A stretch of 39,119 nt of DNA, from contig JAAYJC010000178.1 in assembly GCA_012523085.1 (NCBI GenBank), positions 1-39,119 on the forward strand, given 5' to 3'. The notes beneath the pieces were generated by a model, which saw nothing but the letters and a program-made list of their open reading frames with translations, was not told the origin of the DNA and ran no database searches. Of the stretch, positions 31,470 to 39,119 are shown piece after piece. Source of the DNA: Clostridiales bacterium (GTDB lineage Bacteria > Bacillota > Clostridia > Oscillospirales > Oscillospiraceae). Position 1 is the stretch's first letter; every line of letters starts with the position of its first letter. Position numbers and translations under genes: made by a program.

Positions 31470-32381
31470 ATGACCAGATATTTAACCAAGCGCATTTTGC
31501 TGGCTGTGCTGACGGTTTTTATTATTATATGTATTACGTTTTTTGCGATGAACGCCATACCGGGCGGTCCGTTTAATTCGGAAAAAGCGCCGAGCCCCGA
31601 GGTGAAAGCCATGCTGCTCAAACGCTTTAATCTGGATAAGCCCGTGCTTGAGCAGTTCAGGATATATCTTGGCAATATCGTTCGCGGCGACTTCGGTATT
31701 TCACTCAAGACGGGAAGGGATATCTCTTCTACGATTTTTGAATCGTTTTCCGTTTCCGCCAGACTCGGCATTGCAGCCGTTGCGGTCGCACTTGTTTCCG
31801 GACTCATTCTCGGGAGTCTGGCCGCCCTTATGCGAAACAAGCTTGCCGATAGAATCATCATATTTTTCTCTACGCTTTTCACGGCGGTACCGAGCTTTGT
31901 TCTGGCGACTTTGCTTTTACTGGTTTTTTCGATCAAGCTGGGCTGGGTTCCCGTTTGGTCTGTGACACAGACGCATTATACGCTGCCTGTTATCGCGCTT
32001 TCCTTATATCCGATGGCGTATATCACGAGGCTGACAAAGAGCAGCATGCTCGATGCGCTGGGTCAGGACTATATCAGGACCGCTTATTCCAAAGGCGTCG
32101 CCGGATGGAAGGTAATTTTCAAGCATGCGCTTCGAAATGCGATTATTCCCGTTATTACATATCTCGGCCCGATGACGGCTTACATTATTACAGGCAGTCT
32201 TGTCGTTGAAAGCGTTTTTACCATAGGCGGCCTGGGTTCCAAATTTGTAACGGGTATCACAAACAGAGATTACCCGATGATCATGGCCACGACGATTTTT
32301 CTGGCTTCTTTGATGGTTATGGCAAATCTCGTCAGCGATCTGATCTACAAGGCGGTCGATCCCCGGATTACTTTTGAATAG
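31470..32381 (+). CDS. oppB: Oligopeptide ABC transporter permease OppB
   Basis: A 303-residue membrane protein of the DppB/OppB family, with the N-terminal YLTKRILLAVLTVFIIICIT helix, the FFAMNAIPGGPF segment, and the cytoplasmic coupling loop YIRTAYSKGVAGWKVIFKHA followed by LRNAIIPVITYLGP. Six helices are expected. The ATG at 31470 lies eight bases from GGAG; the ATG at 31464 is too close. It is the first gene of oppBCDF-oppA and is followed by oppC 13 bp later. Confidence 0.95.
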   Translation: MTRYLTKRILLAVLTVFIIICITFFAMNAIPGGPFNSEKAPSPEVKAMLLKRFNLDKPVLEQFRIYLGNIVRGDFGISLKTGRDISSTIFESFSVSARLGIAAVAVALVSGLILGSLAALMRNKLADRIIIFFSTLFTAVPSFVLATLLLLVFSIKLGWVPVWSVTQTHYTLPVIALSLYPMAYITRLTKSSMLDALGQDYIRTAYSKGVAGWKVIFKHALRNAIIPVITYLGPMTAYIITGSLVVESVFTIGGLGSKFVTGITNRDYPMIMATTIFLASLMVMANLVSDLIYKAVDPRITFE

Positions 32382-32394
32382 AGGAGGCGAGAAA

Positions 32395-33465
32395 ATGAAT
32401 AACAATAACGGGTTTCCGAAAAAACACCCGCTCAGCGTGCAGCTGGATCTTACGAAGTTTGAGCCTCTGACAGAAGATGAAAAGCGGCAGCAAGATATCA
32501 TGAGCACCCCGACGACGTTTTTTAAAGACGGGATGCGCAAGCTGTTTAAGAACCCTCTGGCTGTGATCAGTATTATTATCCTGCTGCTCATTGCGGTCAC
32601 AATCATCGTTGCGCCGGTGATTGTGCCTTATAAATATTCCGAGATCATCAGCGTTAACGGCGTCAGGGACAAGACTGCGAAAAACCTTGCGCCCTTTACC
32701 TATTCCGAAAAGGAACAAGCCTATAGGGAGGCCGGCGGCAAGGTTTTCCCGCACATTTTCGGTACCGACGCCATGAGCCGCGATTATTTTATCCGCGTTG
32801 TGTACGGCACCAGAGTTTCTCTTCTGGTCGGTCTGGTCGCCAGCGCGCTTGTGCTTGTGATTGGCCTTATTTACGGAAGCATCGCCGGGTATGTCGGCGG
32901 AAAAACGGACCTGATCATGATGCGCATCGTCGACATTATCTATTCTCTGCCGGATATGCTGATTATTATTCTGCTGTCTGTCGTCTTAGATCAGGTGCTG
33001 GGCGGTCTTTCGATCGGAATCTTATCTAAACTGGGTACGAATCTGATCTCAATTTTCATTGTTTTCGGCCTCCTCTACTGGGTCGGCGAAGCCAGGCTGG
33101 TCCGCGGTCAAATCCTGACTATTAAGAAAAACGAGTATGTCCTGGCCGCGCGCGCAATCGGCGCAAAACCGGGCCGCATCATCCGCAAACACATTCTGCC
33201 CAATTGCATCAGCGTGATTATCATATCCACCGCTCTTCAGATACCCTCAGCGATCTTTACCGAGAGCTTTTTAAGCTTTGTCGGGCTTGGCGTTCAAGCG
33301 CCGATGCCGTCGCTCGGATCTTTGGCCAACGCGGCCAGAGAAGGACTGCAGAGCTTTCCGTTCAAGCTTGTGTTTCCGGCGTTGATCATCTGCTTGATCG
33401 TCCTTTCCTTCAACCTTTTGGGCGATGGGCTCCGGGACGCATTTGATCCTAAGTTAAGGAAGTGA
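32395..33465 (+). CDS. oppC: Oligopeptide ABC transporter permease OppC
   Basis: A 356-residue permease of the DppC/OppC family. After a polar N-terminus of about 45 residues (including FEPLTEDEKRQQDIMSTPTTFF), a first helix follows (AVISIIILLLIAVTIIVAPVI), then the GTDAMSRDYFIRVVYGTRVSLLVG motif typical of OppC, and the coupling loop YVLAARAIGAKPGRIIRKHI with LPNCISVIII. It has an insertion in the middle (KTAKNLAPFTYSEKEQ and the GKVFPHIF linker) in the extracellular loop, seen in many clostridial members. The ATG at 32395 has GGAGG upstream. Confidence 0.95.
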   Translation: MNNNNGFPKKHPLSVQLDLTKFEPLTEDEKRQQDIMSTPTTFFKDGMRKLFKNPLAVISIIILLLIAVTIIVAPVIVPYKYSEIISVNGVRDKTAKNLAPFTYSEKEQAYREAGGKVFPHIFGTDAMSRDYFIRVVYGTRVSLLVGLVASALVLVIGLIYGSIAGYVGGKTDLIMMRIVDIIYSLPDMLIIILLSVVLDQVLGGLSIGILSKLGTNLISIFIVFGLLYWVGEARLVRGQILTIKKNEYVLAARAIGAKPGRIIRKHILPNCISVIIISTALQIPSAIFTESFLSFVGLGVQAPMPSLGSLANAAREGLQSFPFKLVFPALIICLIVLSFNLLGDGLRDAFDPKLRK

Positions 33466-33469
33466 ACAG

Positions 33470-34480
33470 ATGAGTGATTATATTCTTGAAGTGAATAATC
33501 TGAAAACCTCTTTTTATACACAGTCCGGCGAGGTCAAAGCCGTCAACGGCGTCTCGTTTCGCCTGCAGCCGGGAAAGATCCTTGGGATTGTCGGGGAATC
33601 CGGTTCGGGAAAGAGTGTAACAGCCTATTCGATCATGCATATCCTTACCGATAACGGCTTTATTACCGGCGGCGAAATCTTATATAAGGGCAAAGACATC
33701 AACCGATTTACAAAAAAACAGCTTCATGGATTTCGCGGTAAATGCTGCAGCATCATCTTTCAGGATCCGATGACAAGCCTGAACCCCGTCTACACCATCG
33801 GAAATCAGCTTGCTGAGGCGATCTTGCTGCACACCGATAAAAGCAAAAAGCAGGCTAAGGCGCATGCTATGGAGATGCTGGAGCTGGTCGGTGTCAATGA
33901 GCCCGCAAAGCGCATAAAACAGTATCCGTTTGAGCTGTCCGGCGGCATGCGTCAGCGCGTTATGATCGCTATGGCGCTGGCCTGTCAGCCCGATATTCTG
34001 ATCGCGGACGAGCCGACTACGGCTTTGGATGTGACGATTCAAGCCCAGATTCTCGAGCTTATACAATCGCTGCAAAAAAAGCTCGGAATGGCCGTTATTC
34101 TGGTCACTCATGATCTGGGCATCATTGCCGATTTGTGCGATGAGATCCTCATCATGTACGGCGGACGTGTATGCGAGCGCGGAAACGCCGACCAGATCTT
34201 CTACGCACCCGCTCACGAATATACCAAGGGTCTGATTCGGTCCATACCGGACATAACCGGAAATAAATCGCGGCTTGAACCCATTGCCGGCACGCCGATT
34301 AATCTGCTCAATATGCCGGACGGATGCGCATTTTGCGCCCGCTGCGACAATGCGATGAGAATATGCCTTGAACAGATTCCCGAAGAGCTTGAGCTTTCTC
34401 CGGGTCATAAGGCGGCCTGCTGGATGAACGTGAAGAAAGCGGCTGACGAAAATACCGTGTTTCCGGGAGCGAATCGATGA
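33470..34480 (+). CDS. oppD: Oligopeptide ABC transporter ATP-binding protein OppD
   Basis: A 336-residue ATPase. Walker A GESGSGKS (42-49), Q-loop FQDPMTSLNPVYTIG, signature LSGGMRQR, Walker B LIADEPTTALD and switch His in VTHDLG are intact. The C-terminal oligopeptide-type extension carries the cysteine-rich GCAFCARCDNAMRIC segment, which in related proteins binds an Fe-S cluster or zinc. It overlaps oppF by four bases (ATGA), so translation is coupled. Confidence 0.96.
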   Translation: MSDYILEVNNLKTSFYTQSGEVKAVNGVSFRLQPGKILGIVGESGSGKSVTAYSIMHILTDNGFITGGEILYKGKDINRFTKKQLHGFRGKCCSIIFQDPMTSLNPVYTIGNQLAEAILLHTDKSKKQAKAHAMEMLELVGVNEPAKRIKQYPFELSGGMRQRVMIAMALACQPDILIADEPTTALDVTIQAQILELIQSLQKKLGMAVILVTHDLGIIADLCDEILIMYGGRVCERGNADQIFYAPAHEYTKGLIRSIPDITGNKSRLEPIAGTPINLLNMPDGCAFCARCDNAMRICLEQIPEELELSPGHKAACWMNVKKAADENTVFPGANR

Positions 34481-35439
34481 AAACAAAAAACCTGCTCGAA
34501 GTTAAAAATCTAAAGCAGTATTTTCCGATTAAAACCGGTCTGTTTAAAACAAAACCGCTCAAGGCTGTCGATGATGTTTCCTTTACCGTCGGGCACGGAG
34601 AAACTTTGGGTCTTGTCGGGGAATCCGGCTGCGGGAAAACGACTGTCGGGCGCTCATTGCTGCATCTGTACGAACCGACCGGCGGCGAAATCTTGTTTAA
34701 CGGCTGCAAGGTCACAAAGAAAACCATCGGTTCTTTGCGCCGTGAAATGCAAATGGTTTTCCAGGACCCATATTCCTCATTGAATCCGCGAATGACCGTT
34801 GAAGACATCATCGGAGAGCCCTTCGATGTGCATAAGCTGTATTCCGGCAGAAAAGAGCGCCGGGAGAAAATCCTTTCTTTGATGGAGCTTGTGGGTCTAA
34901 ATGCCGAGCACGCCACCCGTTATGCCCACGAATTTTCGGGCGGACAGCGTCAGCGAATCGGTATTGCACGCGCCCTGGCCGTCAACCCCAAATTCATTGT
35001 CTGCGATGAGCCGGTCAGCGCTCTTGATGTCTCCATTCAGGCGCAGATCATCAATATGTTTGAGGATCTGCAGGCTAAACTCGGCGTAGCTTACCTTTTT
35101 ATCGCACATGATCTGCTTGTGGTGCATCATATATCAAACCGCATTGCGGTCATGTATCTGGGAAAAATCGTTGAGATATCCGATTCCGACGCGCTCAAAA
35201 CCAACCCCATGCATCCGTATACGCAGTCTTTGCTTTCCGCCATACCGATACCCGATCCGAAAACGGCGCGCAGCCGCCGCAGAATTGTTCCGGAAGGCGA
35301 TGTTCCCAGTCCGCTTAATGTGCCCGAGGGATGCGCGTTTCAAACCCGCTGCCGTCGTGTTTCGCAGAAGTGTACACAAAGCTGTCCGCCTCTTTGTGAT
35401 AAAGGAAACGGCCATCTTGTCGCGTGTTGGCATGCTTAA
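34477..35439 (+). CDS. oppF: Oligopeptide ABC transporter ATP-binding protein OppF
   Basis: A 320-residue ATPase, partner of OppD. The N-terminal LLEVKNLKQYFPIKTGLFKT is characteristic of OppF, followed by Walker A GESGCGKTT, Q-loop FQDPYSSLNPRMTV, signature FSGGQRQRIGIARAL, Walker B FIVCDEPVSALD and switch His AHDL. The C-terminal GCAFQTRCRRVSQKC segment is the oligopeptide-type extension. All catalytic residues are present. A 204-bp gap separates it from oppA. Confidence 0.96.
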   Translation: MKTKNLLEVKNLKQYFPIKTGLFKTKPLKAVDDVSFTVGHGETLGLVGESGCGKTTVGRSLLHLYEPTGGEILFNGCKVTKKTIGSLRREMQMVFQDPYSSLNPRMTVEDIIGEPFDVHKLYSGRKERREKILSLMELVGLNAEHATRYAHEFSGGQRQRIGIARALAVNPKFIVCDEPVSALDVSIQAQIINMFEDLQAKLGVAYLFIAHDLLVVHHISNRIAVMYLGKIVEISDSDALKTNPMHPYTQSLLSAIPIPDPKTARSRRRIVPEGDVPSPLNVPEGCAFQTRCRRVSQKCTQSCPPLCDKGNGHLVACWHA

Positions 35440-35522
35440 GCGCCGTCATTTTTCGTTTACGATTGCTTTCGATGCCATTTCGCCAAATTCGTCAAAAAAA
35501 GTATAAAATATCTGACCTCTGT

Positions 35523-35629
35523 AATTTATGATTTTGTCATCTAATGTCAATAATAATGTTGGCATTCATTTCTTGCCGCGCTCACCGCGTTGGGCTCAGG
35601 CGGCAGTCAGCCGGCAAAAATCATAAATT
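35523..35629. repeat. Inverted repeat framing the oppA leader
   Basis: AATTTATGATTTT (35523-35535) and AAAATCATAAATT (35617-35629) are a perfect 13-bp inverted pair, the right arm ending a few bases before the GGAGG of oppA. Pairing in RNA could bring the two ends of the leader together. Confidence 0.55.
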
Positions 35630-35643
35630 ATGGAGGTCATTTC

Positions 35644-37383
35644 ATGAAAAAGCACATAGCTTTGCTTCTGGCATTGCTTCTTCTGACAGGTATGCTTTCT
35701 TCCTGCGCCAAAAAAGCGACACCCGGAACCGAATCACCCGGCGTATCCCCAACCTCGTCGCCTGGTCAAACTGAAGAGCCGAACCCGATTCCGGACTGGC
35801 GCGCATATGACGAGCTGATCGCGCAAATCAAGACCTCGACGGATTATGCTCAGCGAGAGACGTTGATGCACCAGGCCGAAGACATGCTGATGAAAACATA
35901 TTGCATAATCCCCATTTATTATTACAACGACATTTATATGCTCAAGCCGGAGGTTAGCGGCCTGTATTCCAACGCGTACGGAATCAAATACTTCATGTAC
36001 ACCGATGCACCGAACAACAAAATACGCCTGCTTCTGGGCAGCGAACCGGACAGGCTTGATCCCGCCTTGAACTCAACGGTTGACGGGGCTACCCTTGCAG
36101 CAAATTCCTTTGCCGGTCTGTACCGATATGATGCCGAGGGAAATCTGGTCCCCGACCTTGCCGAGAGCCATACCGTCTCAGATGATGAGCTGACTTATAC
36201 GTTCACACTCAAGGAGGGCCTTAAATGGAGCGACGGTTCGGAGCTCAACGCCAATGATTTCGTTTATTCATGGAAGCGCGCCGCGGATCCCGCCACCGGA
36301 GCGGACTACAGCTATATGCTCAACAGTATCGCGGGTTTTGCCGACAACGACCTGCAGGTATCCTCTTCCGAGGACGGCAGGCACTTTACCGTCGTTCTAA
36401 GCGCGCCCACCGCATATTTCCTTGACCTCTGCGCGTTTCCGACATTTCTTCCGGTCAAGCAAAGCGAAGTGGAAGGCGCTCCCGAAAACGAAACCAATCC
36501 GGGCGCCTGGGCCCTGGAAGCGGGTTTTATCAGCAACGGCGCTTATATGCTTGAATCCTGGGCGCATAACGAGAACATGGTCTATGTAAAAAACCCGAAT
36601 TACTGGGACGCCGACAATGTGAAAACGGAAAGGCTGGAACTCATGCTCAGCAGCGATGACGCCGCCGTTTTCGCCGCCTACAACGCGGGAGATCTGGATT
36701 TTATCGATACCGTGCCCACGGATGAGATCGCGGCACTGCTCAATGATCCGCAGTTTCATATTGTAGATCAGCTCGGAACCTACTATATCTCAATCAATAT
36801 TAAAAGCGATTTGTTTTCAGGCAAGACCGTGGAGCAGGCAAATGCGATGCGTCAGGCCTTCTCGCTTTTGATTGACCGCGATTTTATTGTGGAGAACATC
36901 GCCCAAACCGGACAGCAGCCCGCCAACACCTTTATTCCTCCCTCTATGCTTGACGGACACGGCGGAGAATTTAAGTCTAACGACACCTTGTACACGTATC
37001 CGGACGCCGAGAGCGTCGGATACTACAATCCATTTTACAGCGAGGACAACATTGATAAGGCCAAAAGCTTATTGGAGAGCGCGGGATTCAAGTTTGACCA
37101 AAACGGCGCGCTGGATGCCGCAACGCCTATAAGCTTTGAGTATCTGACCAACGAAACCTCCGCCCATATCGCAATTGCCGAGGCTATCCAGCAGGATCTT
37201 GGCGTCCTCGGTATCAACATGACGCTCAAGGCCATCGATTTCAGCGTGTTTGTTGACGAACGCAAGGCCGGCAACTATGATATCGCCCGAAACGGCTGGA
37301 TTGCGGACTTCAACGACCCGATCAATATGCTGGAGATGTGGACAACCGAATCCGGAAACAATGACTGTCAGTTCGGCAAATAA
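35644..37383 (+). CDS. oppA: Oligopeptide-binding lipoprotein OppA, circularly permuted
   Basis: A 579-residue family 5 solute-binding lipoprotein. Signal peptide MKKHIALLLALLLLTGMLSSC with lipidated Cys21, then a Pro/Ser/Thr/Gly linker to about 50. Residues about 52-121 (YDELIAQIKTSTDYAQRETL, AEDMLMKTYCIIPIYYYNDI, GIKYFMYTD) are what normally forms the very C-terminus of OppA. The usual mature N-terminus begins right after, at about 126 (IRLLLGSEPDRLDPALNSTV), and the rest of the fold follows in normal order (LKEGLKWSDGSELNANDFVY; SFEYLTNETS), ending at NNDCQFGK followed by TAA, the point where the C-terminal segment would normally start. Nothing seems duplicated or lost. The ATG at 35644 has GGAGG upstream. 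Strong terminator-like hairpin follows at 37403-37444. Confidence 0.9.
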   Translation: MKKHIALLLALLLLTGMLSSCAKKATPGTESPGVSPTSSPGQTEEPNPIPDWRAYDELIAQIKTSTDYAQRETLMHQAEDMLMKTYCIIPIYYYNDIYMLKPEVSGLYSNAYGIKYFMYTDAPNNKIRLLLGSEPDRLDPALNSTVDGATLAANSFAGLYRYDAEGNLVPDLAESHTVSDDELTYTFTLKEGLKWSDGSELNANDFVYSWKRAADPATGADYSYMLNSIAGFADNDLQVSSSEDGRHFTVVLSAPTAYFLDLCAFPTFLPVKQSEVEGAPENETNPGAWALEAGFISNGAYMLESWAHNENMVYVKNPNYWDADNVKTERLELMLSSDDAAVFAAYNAGDLDFIDTVPTDEIAALLNDPQFHIVDQLGTYYISINIKSDLFSGKTVEQANAMRQAFSLLIDRDFIVENIAQTGQQPANTFIPPSMLDGHGGEFKSNDTLYTYPDAESVGYYNPFYSEDNIDKAKSLLESAGFKFDQNGALDAATPISFEYLTNETSAHIAIAEAIQQDLGVLGINMTLKAIDFSVFVDERKAGNYDIARNGWIADFNDPINMLEMWTTESGNNDCQFGK

Positions 37384-37402
37384 TCTTAAACGCATCAAAC
37401 CG

Positions 37403-37444
37403 CATAAAGGAAAAGGAATGGCTTGCCATTCCTTTTCCTTTATG
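37403..37444 (+). terminator. Long perfect hairpin after oppA
   Basis: A 19-bp perfect inverted repeat (37403-37421 and 37426-37444) with a 4-nt loop, 20 bp after the oppA stop. The right arm is T-rich but no T-run follows; probable terminator or mRNA-stabilising structure. Confidence 0.75.
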
Positions 37445-37549
37445 CCATGCCAGCATATTGAAAATTTTATAATATTTGTTATACTATAAAAAGGCAATCG
37501 GCAATATGGAGATGATTAAAAACAGCTGCCCGGAAAGGAAGCCTGTATC

Positions 37550-39119
37550 ATGCGACTAATGCTGACCATTAAGATAATGCTTCGGTCTCCACTCAAAACG
37601 CTTCTGACATTTGCTTTGCTCATAGCCGCTTCATTCATGCTGGTCTACAGCGCGGCGGATTACGCGCTGACGGCGCGGGAATACCGGCGCGCATACGGGA
37701 GGTACAGGGGAATCGGTTCTGTGGAGTATGGTCCGGGGGAATCCATTTTTGGTCCTTTTTATCCTTATTTTCTCCTGACGGATCCGCGCAGTCCGGTAAG
37801 CCCCGAGAGGATAAAAGATTATGATAAGCCGATAAATGAAAAGTGGCTTGAGGAAAAGTATCATTACGAGCGTTTTCATCAAAAGAGCATATCGGCCTCC
37901 GTCATGGATGAGATGGCTTCGCTGCCGTATGTTACCTCGATGGGCCGGCGATATATGACGGCGGGCGTTTCGGAAGATTATTACCGGATGGAAAACTATG
38001 AAGAGCATTTCAACTATCCCGGTAGATTCGTCTTCGAGGCAACGCTGAATGAGTTGTACAAAAGCTCGCCTGATGCATCTTCTGGTGGATGGCCAAATCA
38101 GCCTGTGCGTGTATTGCTTCTGGAGGATATCGAGATGCTGGCCGGGAATACCGAATGGCTGGAAATACCGGAATTACCGAAGTACGGAGACATGCGGCGC
38201 GTGGCAATCGGTACATTCGATCTTCCTATTCCGGAATATTTGGACAGTGCTTATTATTGTACAGATATTAGTCGGGTAGTCGTAGTATCTAGATTCAATC
38301 GATGTTACATGGAACAACTGGAAAGCATGGTTCCCGGAAATCGATATGTTTTCGTCGGGCGCGTCGAGCCGTATAGCTGGATAGGCTTCGAACATTTTTG
38401 TATAGGTGACGATATGCTGTACAACTGGTGGCCGTACATATATCCGATTCCCCTTGATACGGGAATCGCGGAATTGCCGGAAAACTACCTTGAGCTGGAT
38501 GAATGCGCTCCGCTGCGCGAGCTGATTCAAATAACAAACGACGACCTGCATACCTTCGACGTCGTCTATACGGACGATATGGGCGCAATCAGGAGGGTTA
38601 CAGAGGAGAAGATCCTCGTTACCGAGGGACGGCTTTTGACGCCGGAGGACAGCCGGAACGGGAACAGGGTCTGCGTAATCAGCGACGCGTTTATGAAGGC
38701 AAACGACCTGAGCCTCGGGGACAAATTATCGCTCAGGCTCGGAAATGAGCTGTTTGAGCAGTATGTGCCGCTGGGTGCGGTTGCGTCGGCCAGGGAGAGG
38801 TACGCGGACACCTTTGTTGAAGAGGAGTTTGAAATCGTCGGTGCCTATGTCGACATCAATGCCTGGAAGATGCGGGATGCGGACCTGTACTGGGCCTATT
38901 CGGACAGCACGGTGTTTGTTCCGTTATCCTTCCTTCCGTTATCGGAAAGCGAACTCGAGGGACATGAATTCAAGCCGGGTGAGATCAGCTTTGTGGTCGG
39001 AGAAGCGAAAAACATCCGGGCGTTTACCGAGGAATGCATACCAAAGCTGGAGGAAATGGGCCTGACCATCTTCTTCACGGACGGAGGATGGCTGGGGATA
39101 GAGGAGAAATTCATTCGGA
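37550..39119 (+). CDS. MacB/FtsX-type ABC transporter permease, cut by the right edge
   Basis: An open frame from ATG 37550 (AAGGAA upstream) to the window end, 523 codons so far. The N-terminus LMLTIKIMLRSPLKTLLTFALLIAASFMLVYS is a basic segment plus first transmembrane helix, typical of MacB/FtsX-family permeases. A very long extracytoplasmic region follows. Its later part, ILVTEGRLLTPEDSRNGNRVCV and ISDAFMKANDLSLGDKLSLRL, matches the periplasmic core domain of that family. About 200 residues between helix and this block (for example PFYPYFLLTDPRSPVSPERI) are not recognised. The C-terminal helices should lie beyond the edge. Family members export lipoproteins, peptides or toxins or sense antimicrobial peptides; the role here is unknown. 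Confidence 0.85.
   Translation, partial: MRLMLTIKIMLRSPLKTLLTFALLIAASFMLVYSAADYALTAREYRRAYGRYRGIGSVEYGPGESIFGPFYPYFLLTDPRSPVSPERIKDYDKPINEKWLEEKYHYERFHQKSISASVMDEMASLPYVTSMGRRYMTAGVSEDYYRMENYEEHFNYPGRFVFEATLNELYKSSPDASSGGWPNQPVRVLLLEDIEMLAGNTEWLEIPELPKYGDMRRVAIGTFDLPIPEYLDSAYYCTDISRVVVVSRFNRCYMEQLESMVPGNRYVFVGRVEPYSWIGFEHFCIGDDMLYNWWPYIYPIPLDTGIAELPENYLELDECAPLRELIQITNDDLHTFDVVYTDDMGAIRRVTEEKILVTEGRLLTPEDSRNGNRVCVISDAFMKANDLSLGDKLSLRLGNELFEQYVPLGAVASARERYADTFVEEEFEIVGAYVDINAWKMRDADLYWAYSDSTVFVPLSFLPLSESELEGHEFKPGEISFVVGEAKNIRAFTEECIPKLEEMGLTIFFTDGGWLGIEEKFIR

Noticed and set aside
35644-37383. oppA as a simple C-terminally truncated pseudogene
   Set aside because: The missing C-terminal segment is present at the N-terminus with matching borders, so permutation explains the sequence better than truncation.

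Overview
The window looks like a chromosomal segment of an endospore-forming, low- to mid-GC Gram-positive anaerobe of the Clostridia. The evidence is spoIVA, a SpoVB-type flippase, lipoprotein signal peptides, strong GGAGG ribosome binding sites and TTGACA/TATAAT-type promoters. A xylose operon, a broken GH8 exo-oligoxylanase and several sugar and peptide ABC transporters suggest a plant-polysaccharide or gut/sludge lifestyle. The genus cannot be named from the sequence alone; a family-level placement near the Oscillospirales/Ruminococcus group is only an impression.

Layout. 1-257: end of a DDE transposase with an in-frame stop. 372-4312 (+): typA, a flavoprotein with a compact cysteine motif, a small conserved protein and a pyruvate-kinase C-terminal-like protein. 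4305-5304 (-): a hypoxanthine/uracil-DNA glycosylase translationally coupled to a YgjP-type metallopeptidase. 5457-6604 (+): GH8 Rex pseudogene (amber codon plus frameshift). 6630-10681 (-): a YloV-like fragment, then a three-gene unit made of a propeller/solute-binding lipoprotein, a degenerate ABC ATPase and an ABC-2 permease. 10909-15841 (-): xylA, a GH3 glycosidase and xylB with a clear promoter. 16038-16637 (-): five tRNA genes (Gly, Arg, His, Gln, Lys) under one promoter. 16719-17792 (-): pyrB with a PyrI-like zinc tail. 18171-20134 (+): a DivIVA-like coiled-coil protein, a lone fumarase beta-type subunit and a nitroreductase-like protein. 20310-21788 (+): spoIVA behind a sigma-E-like promoter. 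22088-23924 (-): two CUT1 sugar permeases. 24375-30767 (+): SpoVB-like flippase, polA, a low-molecular-weight phosphatase, rimI and tsaD. 31470-37383 (+): oppBCDF-oppA. 37550-end (+): the start of a MacB/FtsX-type ABC permease.

The most striking item is the oppA product. The segment that normally forms the C-terminus of a family 5 peptide-binding protein sits directly behind the lipobox linker, and the protein stops exactly where that segment would normally begin, so it reads as a circular permutation. Other unusual items are three DnaA-box matches within 30 bp at 30970-30999, a lipoprotein/degenerate-ATPase/ABC-2 permease unit, a lone fumarase beta subunit coupled to a coiled-coil gene, and several families of short interspersed repeats, including a 62-bp element present in two inverted copies 22 kb apart.

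Functional links: XylA, XylB and the cytoplasmic GH3 enzyme would turn imported xylo-oligosaccharides into xylulose 5-phosphate; loss of the GH8 enzyme removes one route for making xylose. The Opp system imports peptides. RimI and TsaD form a common bacterial pair acting on ribosomal protein and tRNA modification.
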